Shown one piece after another: positions 31,296 to 42,340 of a stretch of 64,000 bases of DNA. This stretch comes from Hysterangium stoloniferum (taxonomy: Eukaryota > Basidiomycota > Agaricomycetes > Hysterangiales > Hysterangiaceae). The stretch is from contig WHVD01000068.1 in assembly GCA_015178975.1 (NCBI GenBank), positions 62,001-126,000 of the forward strand, in the 5' to 3' direction. The notes below the pieces were generated by a model. The model worked only from the letters and a program-made list of their open reading frames with translations, had not been told where the DNA came from and did not search any database. Both the position numbers and the translations under genes were made by a program. Numbering within the stretch: the stretch's first letter is position 1; the number at the start of each line of letters is the position of its first letter.

Positions 31296-32106
31296 TGTTA
31301 GGATACACACACAGGGCAGGTCTCGTGAGAAACCCGTGGGATATCCGGTAGGACTTGGCTTCAGCTTATAGGCTGTGCCCTTGCTAGATCGTGTTGTCCA
31401 ATTTCGAACAGGCAGACGGGAATCCCGGGGAGTCCGGGCGGGGTTCGTGGGTCGTAGGTCGTAGGTCGTGAGGTCGTGAGTCGTGAGTCGAGATAGTCGG
31501 GAGCGATAGATATGTCAGAGCCTGTGGGCTCCGACTAGTGCGAGCGGTGTGATTAGAGTAGGGAAAATATATTAGATTAAAGGGGGGGAATCTAAGCTAA
31601 TTTTCTGACTGGATTGTATGTACAACATCTGCCAGTTTAAATAGACCATGGAGTGAATGAACATACTAATCCGGTAATAATGAAAATGAAACTAACAAAA
31701 CACAAACGGGAAATGTAAACACCAATTTTGGTGTTAGGAACGGAACGGAGCGGAGCAGAGTCCGAATCGTGACAAAGCATAACCCATAACGGGAAACAGA
31801 GCAGGAGCGGAGTCCTAATCGTGACAGGTCATTTGACTAAAACGGGAACGGGGCTCGAATAGAGCGGTGACGGGATTCTGAGTGGGATCCGGTGACTGAT
31901 GCGTGGGACGAAAATGGACATAGACAGAGACGGAGTCCGGGGGAAGTCCGGTTACTGATATGTGTTGTACTGAGGTCGAACGTAACAAGACTTGACATAA
32001 CGGAGTCCGGGCGGGAAATCCTATAAACAGATGATTGGTGCTTGTGGCACGTGGGGGCGTACGGGTTAGTGCCCGGAGTCCGGCGGGATTTGTCCAGGTC
32101 GTAACA
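31296..32106 (-). repeat. 5' LTR of Gyp-1
   Basis: Plus strand starts tgttaggatac and ends gtcgtaaca. In the sense direction: TATA-like run at 31636-31644, presumed RNA 5' segment at 31600-31611, stem-loop at 31357-31379, then the gag leader. Confidence 0.93.
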
Positions 32107-33400
32107 GTGGGCTCCTAGCAATGTTAGAGCAGAAGGTGATCCAACCAGGATCCACTCCAGATGACCCCCCTGAGCACTGATGCTTTCAGATCTATGGAGA
32201 TTTGGTATATGGCACAAGTCCAGTCATGGTGAGCTCATACACTGGAGTTGCACCACTCTCTGAAGAACAGCATGCATGGAACATGGCAATGGGTATGGTG
32301 CACATTTCAGTGGAGCACATATTTGGCCTCATCCTTCAAGACTGGACATTTCTCAATTCAGTTGCAAAGCAGAGGATATTGGGGACACAGTGTGGAACAA
32401 TGTATCACATTGGCGTCCTATTGTGCAACACCCATGCATGTCTCACTCCGAATCAAACATCTATTCATTATGGTTGCATGCTGCCAACTGTAGATCTATA
32501 TTTTCATGATTAATTTTACTCTGTTCTATTCCATTGTATTCCTCACAATAAAACAAGTTTCTTTTATCTTTTTTGTATACAAAATATTATTGAGAAAACC
32601 AACTATGATAAGATCACAAGAAAATGGAGAAAAACAGACATCATCCCAACAAACCCTGTCTCAACATATCAATGAGCGACTTCACAATCTCATCACTGGC
32701 AAGTCGTACTGCATGCGCCTCCTCTGTGCTGCATGTGCCTCCAGAATGAATGCTTCTGTCTGCTTGCATTGCTCACTGATCATAACCTCCCTCACATCCA
32801 CTGAAGTACGAATAAGGCCAATGATTGACTTGAGTGTGTCTTCATGGTATTTCTTGCTCTTCAAAGTGTGTCGGCTCATCAAAATTGATATGCCAGAGCC
32901 AGAGGAGTCTTCCTGTCCTATGTCATAATGCCCTGTGGCTGAAAAAAGATCGTCCTGAGTGCACTTCTTCAGGGATCAGTGCGAATGCCCCTTCATCATC
33001 GCATCGCACAAGCCAGCAGTCTTCTGAGCTTCAGCTGCCTAAAAAAAGTGAGTAAAATAAAGATATAATATCAAGAACAACATACCAGTTTCACTTTCTC
33101 GTGATCAGATTCCCTTGTTTTCTCTGCCAGTTTTTTGAGAGCTGCCACAGAATCCAAATGATCTGAGATGGCAATGAAAATATTTGCATCACGAGTGAGA
33201 GAATTCCGTGTGCTAGCACCTCAAGTCTAATAGAGTTGTTAAATAAAAAACATAAAGAAAAAAAAATGCACCTCCACAGGTTTCAAGAGACTGTACACCT
33301 TGTTTTTCAGTGTATCAGCTGAATGTCCCTCACATGCATTAGCCTGTTTGACCAAAACCGACACCTCCTGCCACTTGTCCTTTGACTCCCTATGCATGTA

Positions 33401-34535
33401 CAGTGGGTCAAAAAACTGCCCCAATGTTTGTGCATTTTAGAAAGATTGATATTGTGTGAAGGAATGACATCAGCAAAAATTCTGAAAAATTCACATGATA
33501 TACTAGAACATGTTGGCTATCTACTAACTCAAGAAATCATGTGATTCCAATCAAAATTCATCTCTCAATAAATCAAACAAAATAATCACTCATTGGGGCA
33601 GTTTTTTGACCCTCTATTATTTTACAATCTAATACTTTATATGACCCCCCTTTGCATTTAAAACTGCCTGTATCCTCCTAGGCATGCTTTCTATTAGCTT
33701 CTGGCATGTCTCTGGTGGTATTTCAGTCCACTCCTTTGCCACCCTGTCCCATAATTCATGTACTCCTTTGGGTGGTATGTCATATTGCTAGAGTTTGGCC
33801 TTAAGGTGTTGCCAGAGGTGTTCAATGGGATTTAGATCAGGGGATTGGGCAGGCCACTTCATGGGAATTATGTTATTGTCAGAAAACCACTGGTCTGCCT
33901 TTTTTGAGGTATGTTTTGGATCATTGTCCTGTTGGAAGTACCACTTATCCTCAGCCATCTCCAAACTTTCAATGCTCTCCTCCACTCCCTCCTCCAAAAT
34001 CTCACAATACTGCACTGCATCCATGATCCCCTGTACCTCTATCAACTTCCCCACCCCATTCCAGCCCATACACCCCCAAACCATCAAGTTATTCCCTCCT
34101 CCATGTTTGACAGTTGGTGTAGTGGTCCTGTCTGATACTGGTTCCCCTTGTTGCTTCCAAACATATACCTTCCCATCTGACCCAATCCTATTGATTTTTG
34201 CCTCATCAGTCCACAACACCCTCTTCCAGTCCTCCATAGTCCAATTTTCATGGCATTGGGCAAACTTTAGACATTGCTGATGATGAGACCCCTTGAGCAT
34301 AGGGACTTTCTTCTTTGTTGCTGACCTAAAGCCAGCTTCCTTCAACACATTCCTAACAGTCTGAGGAGTGACAGAGGTAGATATGATGGAATTTATGAAT
34401 TGGGTGGCTTGGACAGCATTGTCAAGCTTCCCAGAGCTGATTTGATGGATAATTGACTGTTTATCATGTCATTCCTTCACACAATATCAATCTTTCTAAA
34501 ATGCACAAACATTGGGGCAGTTTTTTGACCCACTG
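33401..34535 (-). mobile_element. Tc1/mariner element Tc1-C inside the PIF accessory gene
   Basis: Perfect 70-bp TIRs at 33401-33470 and 34466-34535 (outer end cagtgggtcaaaaaactgcc), with TA on both sides. An extra inverted copy of the outer end (cattggggcagttttttgac) is at 33591-33610, about 215 bp from the left end, as in Tc1-A and Tc1-B. At 1135 bp it lacks the transposase N-terminus, so it is non-autonomous. Confidence 0.92.
33629..34460 (-). pseudogene. Tc1-C transposase, N-terminally truncated
   Basis: Coding starts directly beside the right TIR (about QISSGKLDNAVQATQFI), so the paired HTH is missing. The core is intact: LWTDEAKINRIGSDGKVYVW, FQQDNDPKHTSKKA, QSPDLNPIEHLWQHL, with all three acidic residues and DD34E spacing. 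A TAG at 33788-33790 (fits CAG to TAG) interrupts after HLKAKL, while the frame goes on to KGGHIKY and TAG at 33629. It is clearly diverged from Tc1-A/B. Confidence 0.85.
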
Positions 34536-34740
34536 TACATCCAGGGGTTGACATTTAGAACTGCACTCAAAAGTGCTTTGAGTTCATTGATTGTGAACTC
34601 CTCCTTGGGCTTGTGTCATTGTGTCCTCTTCTTGGTGGGTGAAGAGGTATCCTTGCTGCCATCAGTGAAAATGCAAGTGTCTGACTCACCTTCAAACACT
34701 CATGGAGATAATGTGACTAAGTGACCTGGTGATGGCATGC

Positions 34741-36746
34741 AGATGACCTGACCAGAGTGACCAGTTGGGGGGTACCATGGAAGAGGAGTTCACAAAAAGC
34801 TGTAGCAGTCATCAGCCAGACAAGCTTGCTGAGTTGCATAATGTAGGACTAGATTCTCCTCCTTGACTGGCATAGGCTGGTATGAACATCGATGTACTGT
34901 TAGACAATTGTAGAAATAAAATAGATTGTTAATATTTATAGCAGTTGTTGGCCAGAAAAGGTTTCTAAGTGACATAAGGGAGGGCTAAATTCTCCTCAAC
35001 TTGCATAGTTTTGTATAAGGACCAACAATCTGTTGAAGGGTAATCGGATCAAATACTGGGCTAATGAGTGTCCCAGAGTCAGATCAAAGGTGATAGTAAG
35101 ATAGTGGCACACTAAAATTTCACACATAGGCAATAGATGACAGTGTGGATTGGCACATGAAAATTTCACTCAGAGGTGATAATGAAATAATGAGTATACA
35201 TCAGCAGAATTTTGGAATCAAAGTCAACAGAACTTGGTGGACAGATGCGTTTACATGCTGATGAGCAGGACTGACAATGGGACAGTGTTGAGAATGTTGA
35301 GCACAGATGCAATAGATGTGGTGGTGATGAGATAATGAAGCACACACAATTACACACTAGAGTAGGTTGAGAGAGACATTGAAGAATGGTGGATATGATG
35401 CATGCATGACAAGTGTGGTGAAGGATGGATAGACACTATTGCACAGCAAACCTAAACAAAGGAGCCGCCACTTCTTTCCATAGTGCAGTGTTCTCTTCTC
35501 AATACTCCTCCTCGCCACTCTAAAGAATGGAAGATATGAAGGCAGCTGTGATCAGTGCATCAAACATAAACATAGGGAGCACCTCCTTCCTATTGTGTGG
35601 TGTCTTAACTCTCAATGCTCCCCCTCACCGCTCTACTCCTCCTCCTGCTACATAGTTCCCTGTCAGAGACCTAAAACAAAATGCAACCAAATAAATTGGG
35701 TTGATGTGAAATAGGATATGATTGGTTTGTTGGATGTGCAAAGGCGATTGTGAAATGGTTGCCTAGGTGACACAAAGCAAAGCTCCAGCAACGTGTCAAA
35801 TTAATGGCAACCTGTATAGTTGTAGAACAGTTGTAAGGTCTTAATGAAATATATCCCAGGTTCATGAATCAAAGGGGGTTGCCACATTGGTCATCCAGTT
35901 CTTGTGGTCATTTATGAAATGTCATCAATGTAGTCGAGATTTGTAGTGACATTCAAGAGATATAGATTGTGCAATACTGCCACTTTAAAAAAAAAGCTAG
36001 TAGAGTAGACCAAAAAAAATGAGGTTGGAGGGAAATGATGTAGTTGCGTTGAATAGAATTATGATGGATGTGATAAATGTGTTTTGGAATGATTATTGTT
36101 GTGGTGGAATGGTCCCCAGGTTCAACCAAAAATAATGGGGTGATCAGTACCATTGTAAGAACAATGAGCCCTAAAGAAAATATTGGGGCAAAGAGTATTT
36201 TGAAGATGAATACAACCCATGCAGAAAGTGGAAGGTGGGTCTTGAGACTTGAAAACACAATTGGACAGTGTTTCATCACTTGGTTGTACAGTGTGAGCTG
36301 GGGCCCATAACCTGTTAAAAAAAGAAATCTTATAGCATAGTAGATGTCTAGAATATGCTCGTATAATCAACTGCCTCTACTATACAGTAGTAGCATTGTT
36401 TATATACATTTTCTTGACTACACAGGTGCCGGGGGAGTCAGGGAGATATGCCCGAAAATAAGTGATGGAAAAACCTCTTGGGTCATATTACCCCCTTGAT
36501 CAGTAGAAATAGCAACAGTGCTTTCTTCACCTTCCAACACTCTGGTAATTAATGTCCATGTTATCCTGCATCTCCTAGGTTTGTTAATGGATTGCACTAG
36601 TTAACCCCAAACCTGTTAGTATGATCTCACAAAAGGCATGTGTGCAAATGCCAAGCAATCAAACTCTGCCATGGTCCACAACTGTGATTGTGATGTATTA
36701 GTCTTATTTTATAATAATATCTTCTTGAAACAGGAGTCCAGTTCTC
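34741..36746. other. Region without recognisable genes
   Basis: Two diverged copies of a segment (34803-34875 and 34937-35008, agcagt...gccagacaagcttgctgag type) lie about 135 bp apart. Short frames elsewhere have no coding signature. Confidence 0.4.
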
Positions 36747-37565
36747 TGTTGAGATACACACACAGGGCGGGTCTCCGGAGAAACCCGCAGGATATCCAGC
36801 AGGACTTGGCTTCAGCTTATAGGCTGTGCCCTCGCTAGATCGTGTTGTCCAATTTCGGACAGGCAGACAGGGATCCTGGGGAGTCTGGGTGGGGTTCGTG
36901 GGTCGTAGGTCATAGGTCGGAGGTTGTGAGTCAAGAGTCGAGATAGTTGAGAGAGATAGATGTGCCGGAGCCCACGGGCTCCAACTAGTGTGAGCGGTCT
37001 GATAAGAGTAAGGTTTTAGAGTGGAAAATATATTAGATTACTGGGGGGAATCTAAGCTAATTTTCTGACTGGATTGTATATACAACATCTGCCAGTTTAT
37101 ATAGACCATGGAGTGAATAACATACCAAATCCAGTAATGACAAAATGAAACTAACAAAACATGAAATGGGAATAATAAACACCAAGTTTCGTGTTAGGAA
37201 TGGGACGGAATGGAGCGGAGTCCGAATCATGACAAAGCATAACCCATAACGGGAAATGGAGTGGGAGTGGAGTCCTAAATTGTGACAGGTCATTTGACTA
37301 AAATGGGAATGGGGCTCAATTAGAGCGGTGATGGGATTCTAAGCAGGGACAGGTGACTGGTGCGTGGGATGAAGACGGACATAGACAGAGACAGAGTCCA
37401 GGGGAAGTCCAGTAACTGATATGTGTTGTAATGAGGTCAAATGTAACGAGTCTTGATGTACGGAGTCTGGGCGGGAAATCCTATCAACAGACAATTGGTG
37501 CTTGTAGCATGTGGGGGTATGCCAGTTAGTGCCCGGAGTCCGGTGGGATTTGTCCAGTCATAACA
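36747..37565 (-). mobile_element. Solo LTR, Gyp-1 family
   Basis: Starts tgttgagatac, ends cataaca; duplication TTCTC at 36742-36746 and 37566-37570. Stem-loop at 36808-36830. In the sense direction a clear tctatataaa TATA box lies near 37097-37106. Older than the Gyp-1 LTRs, with many CpG losses. Confidence 0.92.
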
Positions 37566-38423
37566 TTCTCTATCAAAATGTGCAAATACTCAATTCACTG
37601 CAAGGTAAAATAATTTAAGTATTTGATATTAATTGGTGGCAGCCTAAATAGACTGGAAACCCCTGAAGTTAAGAGTTTACTTGAATATATGCACCCTACT
37701 TTGCAAAGAAGATTTTGAGAGTGGTTTTTGCAAGCTGATCTTTTTCTGTGAAAATACCTACTAAAATATGAATAAAAATTCACTGATTCTGAAACTAGAT
37801 TCAACTTCAATTCTATCTAGTTTTTTTTTTTTTATATATAATCTATGCTATTTAACAAACAGTAAAACTATTTATCAATGGGTCAAAATGTTGAATATGG
37901 AATAAAACAATATTTGGTTAATATATGCTTTGTTTCCACTAGCCAGCCTTACAGGGTCTACTGTGATAGTAACTTATCAGGATCTTAATTTAGCACTTAC
38001 AGCTCTTATATGAATCTTCTCAGTATTTATTTATGCCTAAAACTGGGTAGAAATTAGAAATGTATTCCTAATCTCAATATAATCTAAGATAATTCTAAGA
38101 GGTGGCAAGGGGGTAGGATTATTACCAGAAGCTCAAATAGAGGTGGCAAAGCTTCCAACAGCCCAACTAGGGATGGAATTTAACTGCTGCTGCAGTGATA
38201 CAGATGTGGTGTAGTATGGGTTAAAATCAATTATATTTCAGTGGTGGAGCAGAGCTCCTTATATAGTTGCAATCTAAGACATGGATGAAAGTTCTAGCTA
38301 CATATTTTTAGCTATTTTACCTGGAATATGCTGGAATATTCCAGGAGTTTCCATTCCTCTTCTGAGATAGCACATGTGATTACCTAATATTCCTGTGCAT
38401 TGTAAAAAATCCACAACTTCCTC

Positions 38424-39295
38424 AATGTTACAGCTGTTCCAGGTACATAGTGCGGAGTTTGAAAATCAATAAACAAAACTCTGCTTTGGTCCCAAAAATA
38501 AATTGCCATGTTTGTAACTCCATAATGGGGAGAAAGTAAGATATAATACTTTGTATTCACCATATACATGTATATATATGGGGCAATACTATTCCTATAC
38601 TCATAATTTCTTATTTCCTGTTATTTAACATTTGGACCTCTTTCAAAGAATCACCTCCTCCACCACAATTACACACTTTTTTGGTTTGAAACTCAGGGAG
38701 GATAATATTGTATATTATACTGTATATAAAAGTGTAAACAAGAATGGATGCCTATACAGGATGGAATGTAGGTAAAGGCCAGACCTACACTAATGCAGCA
38801 CATAAGTGTTGCTATTCCCTACATTCCATACTGTTAAAAGTGTAGAAAATGAATGGCCAGACTGGGGATTGAATCCAGTGCTTCTGCATATATAGCAGTG
38901 GTGTTAACCATTATACCACCTGACCCTGGGAAACATTGCTAGCATTACTCAATATAACACACTCCCTTAATGCTGTACTGTATAAGCATCCATTCTTATT
39001 TAGACTTATATATATATATAATATCATATTACTCTCCGCATGTCTCAACCTAAACAGGTGTGCAATTGTGGTGGAGGAGCTGATTCTTTGACAGAGGTCC
39101 AAATGTTAAATAACAGGAAATAAGAAATTCTGAGTATAGGAATAGTTTGCCATATATATATATGGTGAATACAAAGTATTATATCTTACTTCCTCCCCAT
39201 TATGGAGTTACATGGCAATTTATTTTTGGGACCAAAGCAAAATTGTTTTATTGATTTTCAAACTCCACACTACGTACCCAAAACAGCTGTAATGA
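38424..39295. repeat. Large foldback (inverted repeat)
   Basis: The left arm about 38424-38762 and the right arm about 38972-39295 are imperfect inverse copies; shared words include ggagtttgaaaatcaata, cccaaaaataaattgccatg and ggtggaggag. The 210-bp centre holds a tRNA-like sequence and a smaller inverted pair (atggaatgtag / ctacattccat). No transposase is present. 37566-38423 has no gene. Confidence 0.8.
38854..38925 (-). tRNA. tRNA-like sequence, isotype undetermined (probable tRNA pseudogene or SINE-type head)
   Basis: 72 nt. The acceptor stem pairs fully (GGTCAGG with TCTGGCC, two G-T pairs) with discriminator A. The A-box region GGTATAATGG and T-loop TTCAATC are canonical; the T-stem CTGGA/CCCAG and D-stem GTAT/ACAC each have one mismatch that a G to A change would explain. 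The anticodon loop reads TATATAT and lacks U33, so the anticodon is unclear. A TTTT run follows about 3 nt downstream. No intron seen. Confidence 0.5.
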
Positions 39296-40366
39296 TAAAA
39301 ATACCAAGTAAATTGTAAAATTTGGGGATAATTCAGGAGAGTATTGTACAGTAATCTTGTGGTAAAATAAATACATTTAAGCTTTCTTTTCTTATGATTT
39401 GTTTGGGGAAATTAAAGAAAAAATAGAAAGACCTTAGAAATACATAACAGTGACTTCCACTATAACTTGTTCATCGACACATTTATTCTTTCACTCTTAT
39501 TCTGACATTGCTACATCAGCTTTGGTTTTAAATCTCTGGAATGTTCTTATCTGCTTTAGTCATATTGCCAAGCAACCCCAACACATGCTCATGCGAGTGT
39601 CTGTTGGTATTCATGGTGAGGATATCGAATGCACCATTGAAACATGGGGGCTCTTGTACCCCCTTCAAAATTTGCTGTGGAGGATCCGAAGAGGCCCTCA
39701 TCAGCCACTCAACTATAATAAAATGAGCACACAGCCAGTAGAACATAAGCTGATATTGACAACTGCCTCTCCCACTCCACTCACCCTCTCTCATTGCATC
39801 CCATCCCAAACTCCATTCCTCTCATTCTTGTTACCTTCATTCAATTCTGATATTCCAAACCTTAGGGGGTGCTCCCTCCTATGTACATCGACCCATCCCT
39901 CCTTAAACCAGTCTCTTGCGATCTGGGACTCTTCCATCATGACACAACTGGAGATCAACCCCAAGTGGCAATAGAACACATTGCTGACACTCACAACACA
40001 CACCCCTTATTACCTTTTGCTTAGATCCTTTTTTTCAGTATCCTTTTGTCCTGTACTTTCCATTGTCCAGAAATCACTTATACATAAGTACAACTATACT
40101 GTGATGACTGAACTAAGCTATACTACTTTAGCATTACCGTACATCATTAACCCCATCAGATCGTAGTTACCTTTTGTTATAGGCAGATTCACAAGTCAGT
40201 CACTATACTGTGATGACTGAGTTACCTTTTGTTATAGGTTATGGGCCCCATCCAAAATCCTAAAACCAACAGAATTAACACCAATGAATCCAATTCTCAC
40301 TGATGGCTGAAAGTACCTAACAAGTTCTGACCCCAATTCAGCTCACCCTGACCAATCCTAGAAATA
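39296..40366. other. Region without recognisable genes
   Basis: A 174-codon plus-strand frame (39450-39974) has no domain, and opposing frames overlap it. A duplicated tactgtgatgactga lies at about 40099 and 40205. Confidence 0.35.
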
Positions 40367-40501
40367 ATGTTCTCCCAACTGCACCTTTTTCATCTTGCAT
40401 CAGATGAAATATTTGATGGCAACAAATGGTATTCCTGGAAGGAAACCATCCTGTCAGCAGCATATGTGAGAGGAGTCTACAGATACCTGAATGGGACATG
40501 A
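40367..40501 (+). pseudogene. Ty1/copia gag-like fragment
   Basis: A 44-codon frame: LHLASDE-type start, then IFDGNKWYSWKETILSAAYV and RGVYRYLNGT, ending in TGA. The pattern FDG.NWxxWkxxilsAaxxrGvxxYL.GT resembles the N-terminus of copia gag proteins in basidiomycetes. No further copia parts were found nearby. Confidence 0.4.
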
Positions 40502-41362
40502 AGCAGGCACTCTTTCACCATCACATTCATTTTTTTGTCTTCTAGTAAGGGAACAGAACTACCACTGGTTTTAACACTCGAAATAATCCTAATGGACTGG
40601 TGCAGGTTTCAGTCCTCTGAATGGATTCCTGCTTATTTCTGTTTTCGGCCATTTCATAACTTTTGGTATTCCACTAGCAATCAAACTTACTCACCCTATG
40701 CTACTGAAGTGAGATGATGACCAACAATGCCCTCAAGCTCGAATAACATACCATTGACCAGCAGCATTCTCTCACAGCCATTGTTGCAAACTTGAAATTT
40801 ATTATGACTACCATCACAATACATACATTGCCATTGCTTAGGAAGCATGGTGTATGGTTCTAATAACTCCTTAAAGCTTAGTATCCGCATGCTTGGACCA
40901 TCTCTCATAAAGACCCAAAGAATTCATTTTTAAGCTGGTCTTAGCCATGCAGTTGCAGCATGCCCTTGAGCCAGATGCCAACACTCATTATCTTTTGGAT
41001 GAATGATTTTCTGTACACTTCACTCTGTACCCATTGACTTGAAAATCAACCTGGCACTTCATATTTACACTCCGGACTTATCTGTTGGCATCTAGACTTC
41101 ATAGCGTGTATCCCTTAGCCCTAGAACTGTTATTGGACCATTATATAGTGGTCAGAAATGACTTGTCTACCAATGCACAGAAGGCTATACACTGAGCCCC
41201 CTCACTCATTCCATACTTACCATGCAATCCCTCATGCATCAGGAATAGTCTCCACAGCCAATGATGGCAATGCAACTTGACTGCCATTTGCATTTCTAGC
41301 AGCTCACATATTCATCACGGACATCTCTTCACATACAATCCTTTCTCAAACCTATATCCACA

Positions 41363-42340
41363 ATGGGTGTATTATGCCAGCTGAAGTGTACTACATGTTT
41401 CCTGTCCATCCCTGCTCGTGCAGTAGTCTGTAGCTTTAAAATGGAAACTAATGAAGGTGTCACATTAGAGAGTATTGTCAAAGAAATTAGTGATGCCGAG
41501 AAGGATTATGAGCACATGATAAATGAAAATTGCCTTGCTGGTCTCCTGGAACAGTACCAGAAAGATAGTGTGACCAGAATTTGTTAACCAATTTTCCTTC
41601 CCTGGCTACCTATCACTCAGTATTTGTAGTTTCCATCAGATTATTACAGCAGAATACTACTGTTACTGTTACAAATCAGTGAGCCCACTAGTATATTCTC
41701 TTACTCGGTTTCTAACCCGATCATTGCTATGGTATCACCAACTGAAAGTATGTTATGGGCCTATCTGACAATGATCAAAATGTACTATTAGGTATCAATT
41801 CCCTCGCATGTAGATAGCTGGGCGCTATGGAGCCCTCTCAACTTCAAGTTTATATCCACTAAAAGGAACAGTCCACAGAGCCCACTTGAGTGTCATTATA
41901 GACATTCATATGTCTGGAAACATTCTCCATGTGGAGTCCAATTACAACCTAGTAGATATGCCTCTCCCACCTATATGGAGAAACCCAGCTGGCTGCATTT
42001 TCCACCTAGCCAGAAGACAATTCAATTCAGACAATGTGTCACCAAATAAAAACATTCTCCTTATATAGACCTTGATACCTCTTGTTACATTGTGGAATGT
42101 GATGGAGCATCGACAATGCTATTGCTGACAATTGTTCCCCAGTTTCAATCAACTAGGTTTCAAGACAGAGAATATCTCTTCTTAATTGATCGTTCAGGCA
42201 GTATGCTTATTGAGAACAACCTCCAGAAGGCTAAAGATGCTCTGATGATGTTACTGTGAAGTCTCTTGGTGGAACACTCCTGGTTTAACATCTACAGTTT
42301 TGATCATAATTACCAAACCCTGTGGACTTCTGGAAGTCAT
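41363..42340 (+). pseudogene. VIT/VWA-domain protein, decayed
   Basis: A VIT-like segment reads IPARAVVCSFKMETNEGVTL and CLAGLLEQYQKDSVTRI. Downstream is the linker HLSVIIDIHMSGNILHVESN, then a von Willebrand A segment: CDGASTMLLLTIVPQFQ, EYLFLIDRSGSM (the DxSxS MIDAS motif kept), KAKDALMMLL, a stop, and FNIYSFDHNYQTLW. Frame changes and stops separate the parts. VIT-VWA proteins are widespread secreted or cytoplasmic proteins of unclear role in Agaricomycetes. Whether this was a host gene or an element passenger cannot be told. Confidence 0.72.

Larger units (their letters stand above)
24051..32106 (-). mobile_element. Ty3/gypsy chromovirus Gyp-1, structurally complete
   Basis: LTRs of 807 bp (24051-24857) and 811 bp (31296-32106) begin TGTTA and end TAACA. 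The 5-bp duplication GTGGG is at 24046-24050 and 32107-32111. Internal order on the minus strand is leader with priming site, gag, protease-RT-RNase H-integrase-chromodomain; then an antisense accessory gene between pol and the 3' LTR. LTRs differ at a few percent of sites, so insertion is fairly recent, yet gag, pol and the accessory gene are all broken. Confidence 0.95.
23430..32513 (+). pseudogene. PIF/Harbinger (DDE_Tnp_4-like) transposase, split by Gyp-1
   Basis: The 5' part reads EIPDPLITPNRNKATSIEAF, a stop, FHSPEDQWALSAKYN, then FGAPTSTIFSFINC and GYTGYRKCHGMKFQGIVAPN up to DVGVLAECG. After Gyp-1 it resumes LLAMLEQKVIQPGS, then GTSPVMVSSYTGVAPLSEEQ and NMAMGMVHISVEHIFGLILQ to the stop at 32511. 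Both internal stops (TGA at 23646 and 23895) fit CGA to TGA. In FINC (codon AAT at 23871) the residue expected to be the first catalytic Asp of PIF enzymes is Asn. The target would be DNA ends of the same family, but this copy cannot act. Confidence 0.78.
23430..34740. mobile_element. PIF/Harbinger element with two convergent genes, doubly interrupted
   Basis: The transposase runs on the plus strand (23430-24050 and 32107-32513) and a putative accessory DNA-binding gene runs on the minus strand (34740 to about 32650), tail to tail. Gyp-1 splits the first and Tc1-C the second. Removing both with one copy of each target duplication leaves about 2.1 kb. Terminal repeats were not found, so the outer limits are estimates from the coding parts. 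Confidence 0.7.
32650..34740 (-). pseudogene. Putative Myb/trihelix-like accessory gene of the PIF element, split by Tc1-C
   Basis: Minus-strand coding reads KEEFTINELKALLSAVLNVN up to PWMY, then (past Tc1-C and one TA) MHRESKDKWQEVSVLVKQAN and ADTLKNKVYSLLKPVEV, followed by further exon-like pieces (LTRDANIFIAISDHLDSVA, HEDTLKSIIGLIRTSVDVRE, AHAAQRRRMQYDL). Stops interrupt it. PIF/Harbinger elements usually carry a second, Myb-like gene needed for transposition; position and the tryptophan-bearing helical pattern fit that, but the family assignment is inferred. Confidence 0.5.

Noticed and set aside
39450..39974. 174-codon plus-strand frame
   Set aside because: No domain, low-complexity serine/threonine/leucine composition, competing minus-strand frames; not supported as a gene.
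40696..40908. Minus-strand frame with several Cys (CMYCDGSHNKFQVC)
   Set aside because: Spacing fits no zinc-binding family I can name, and the surrounding relics are on the plus strand.
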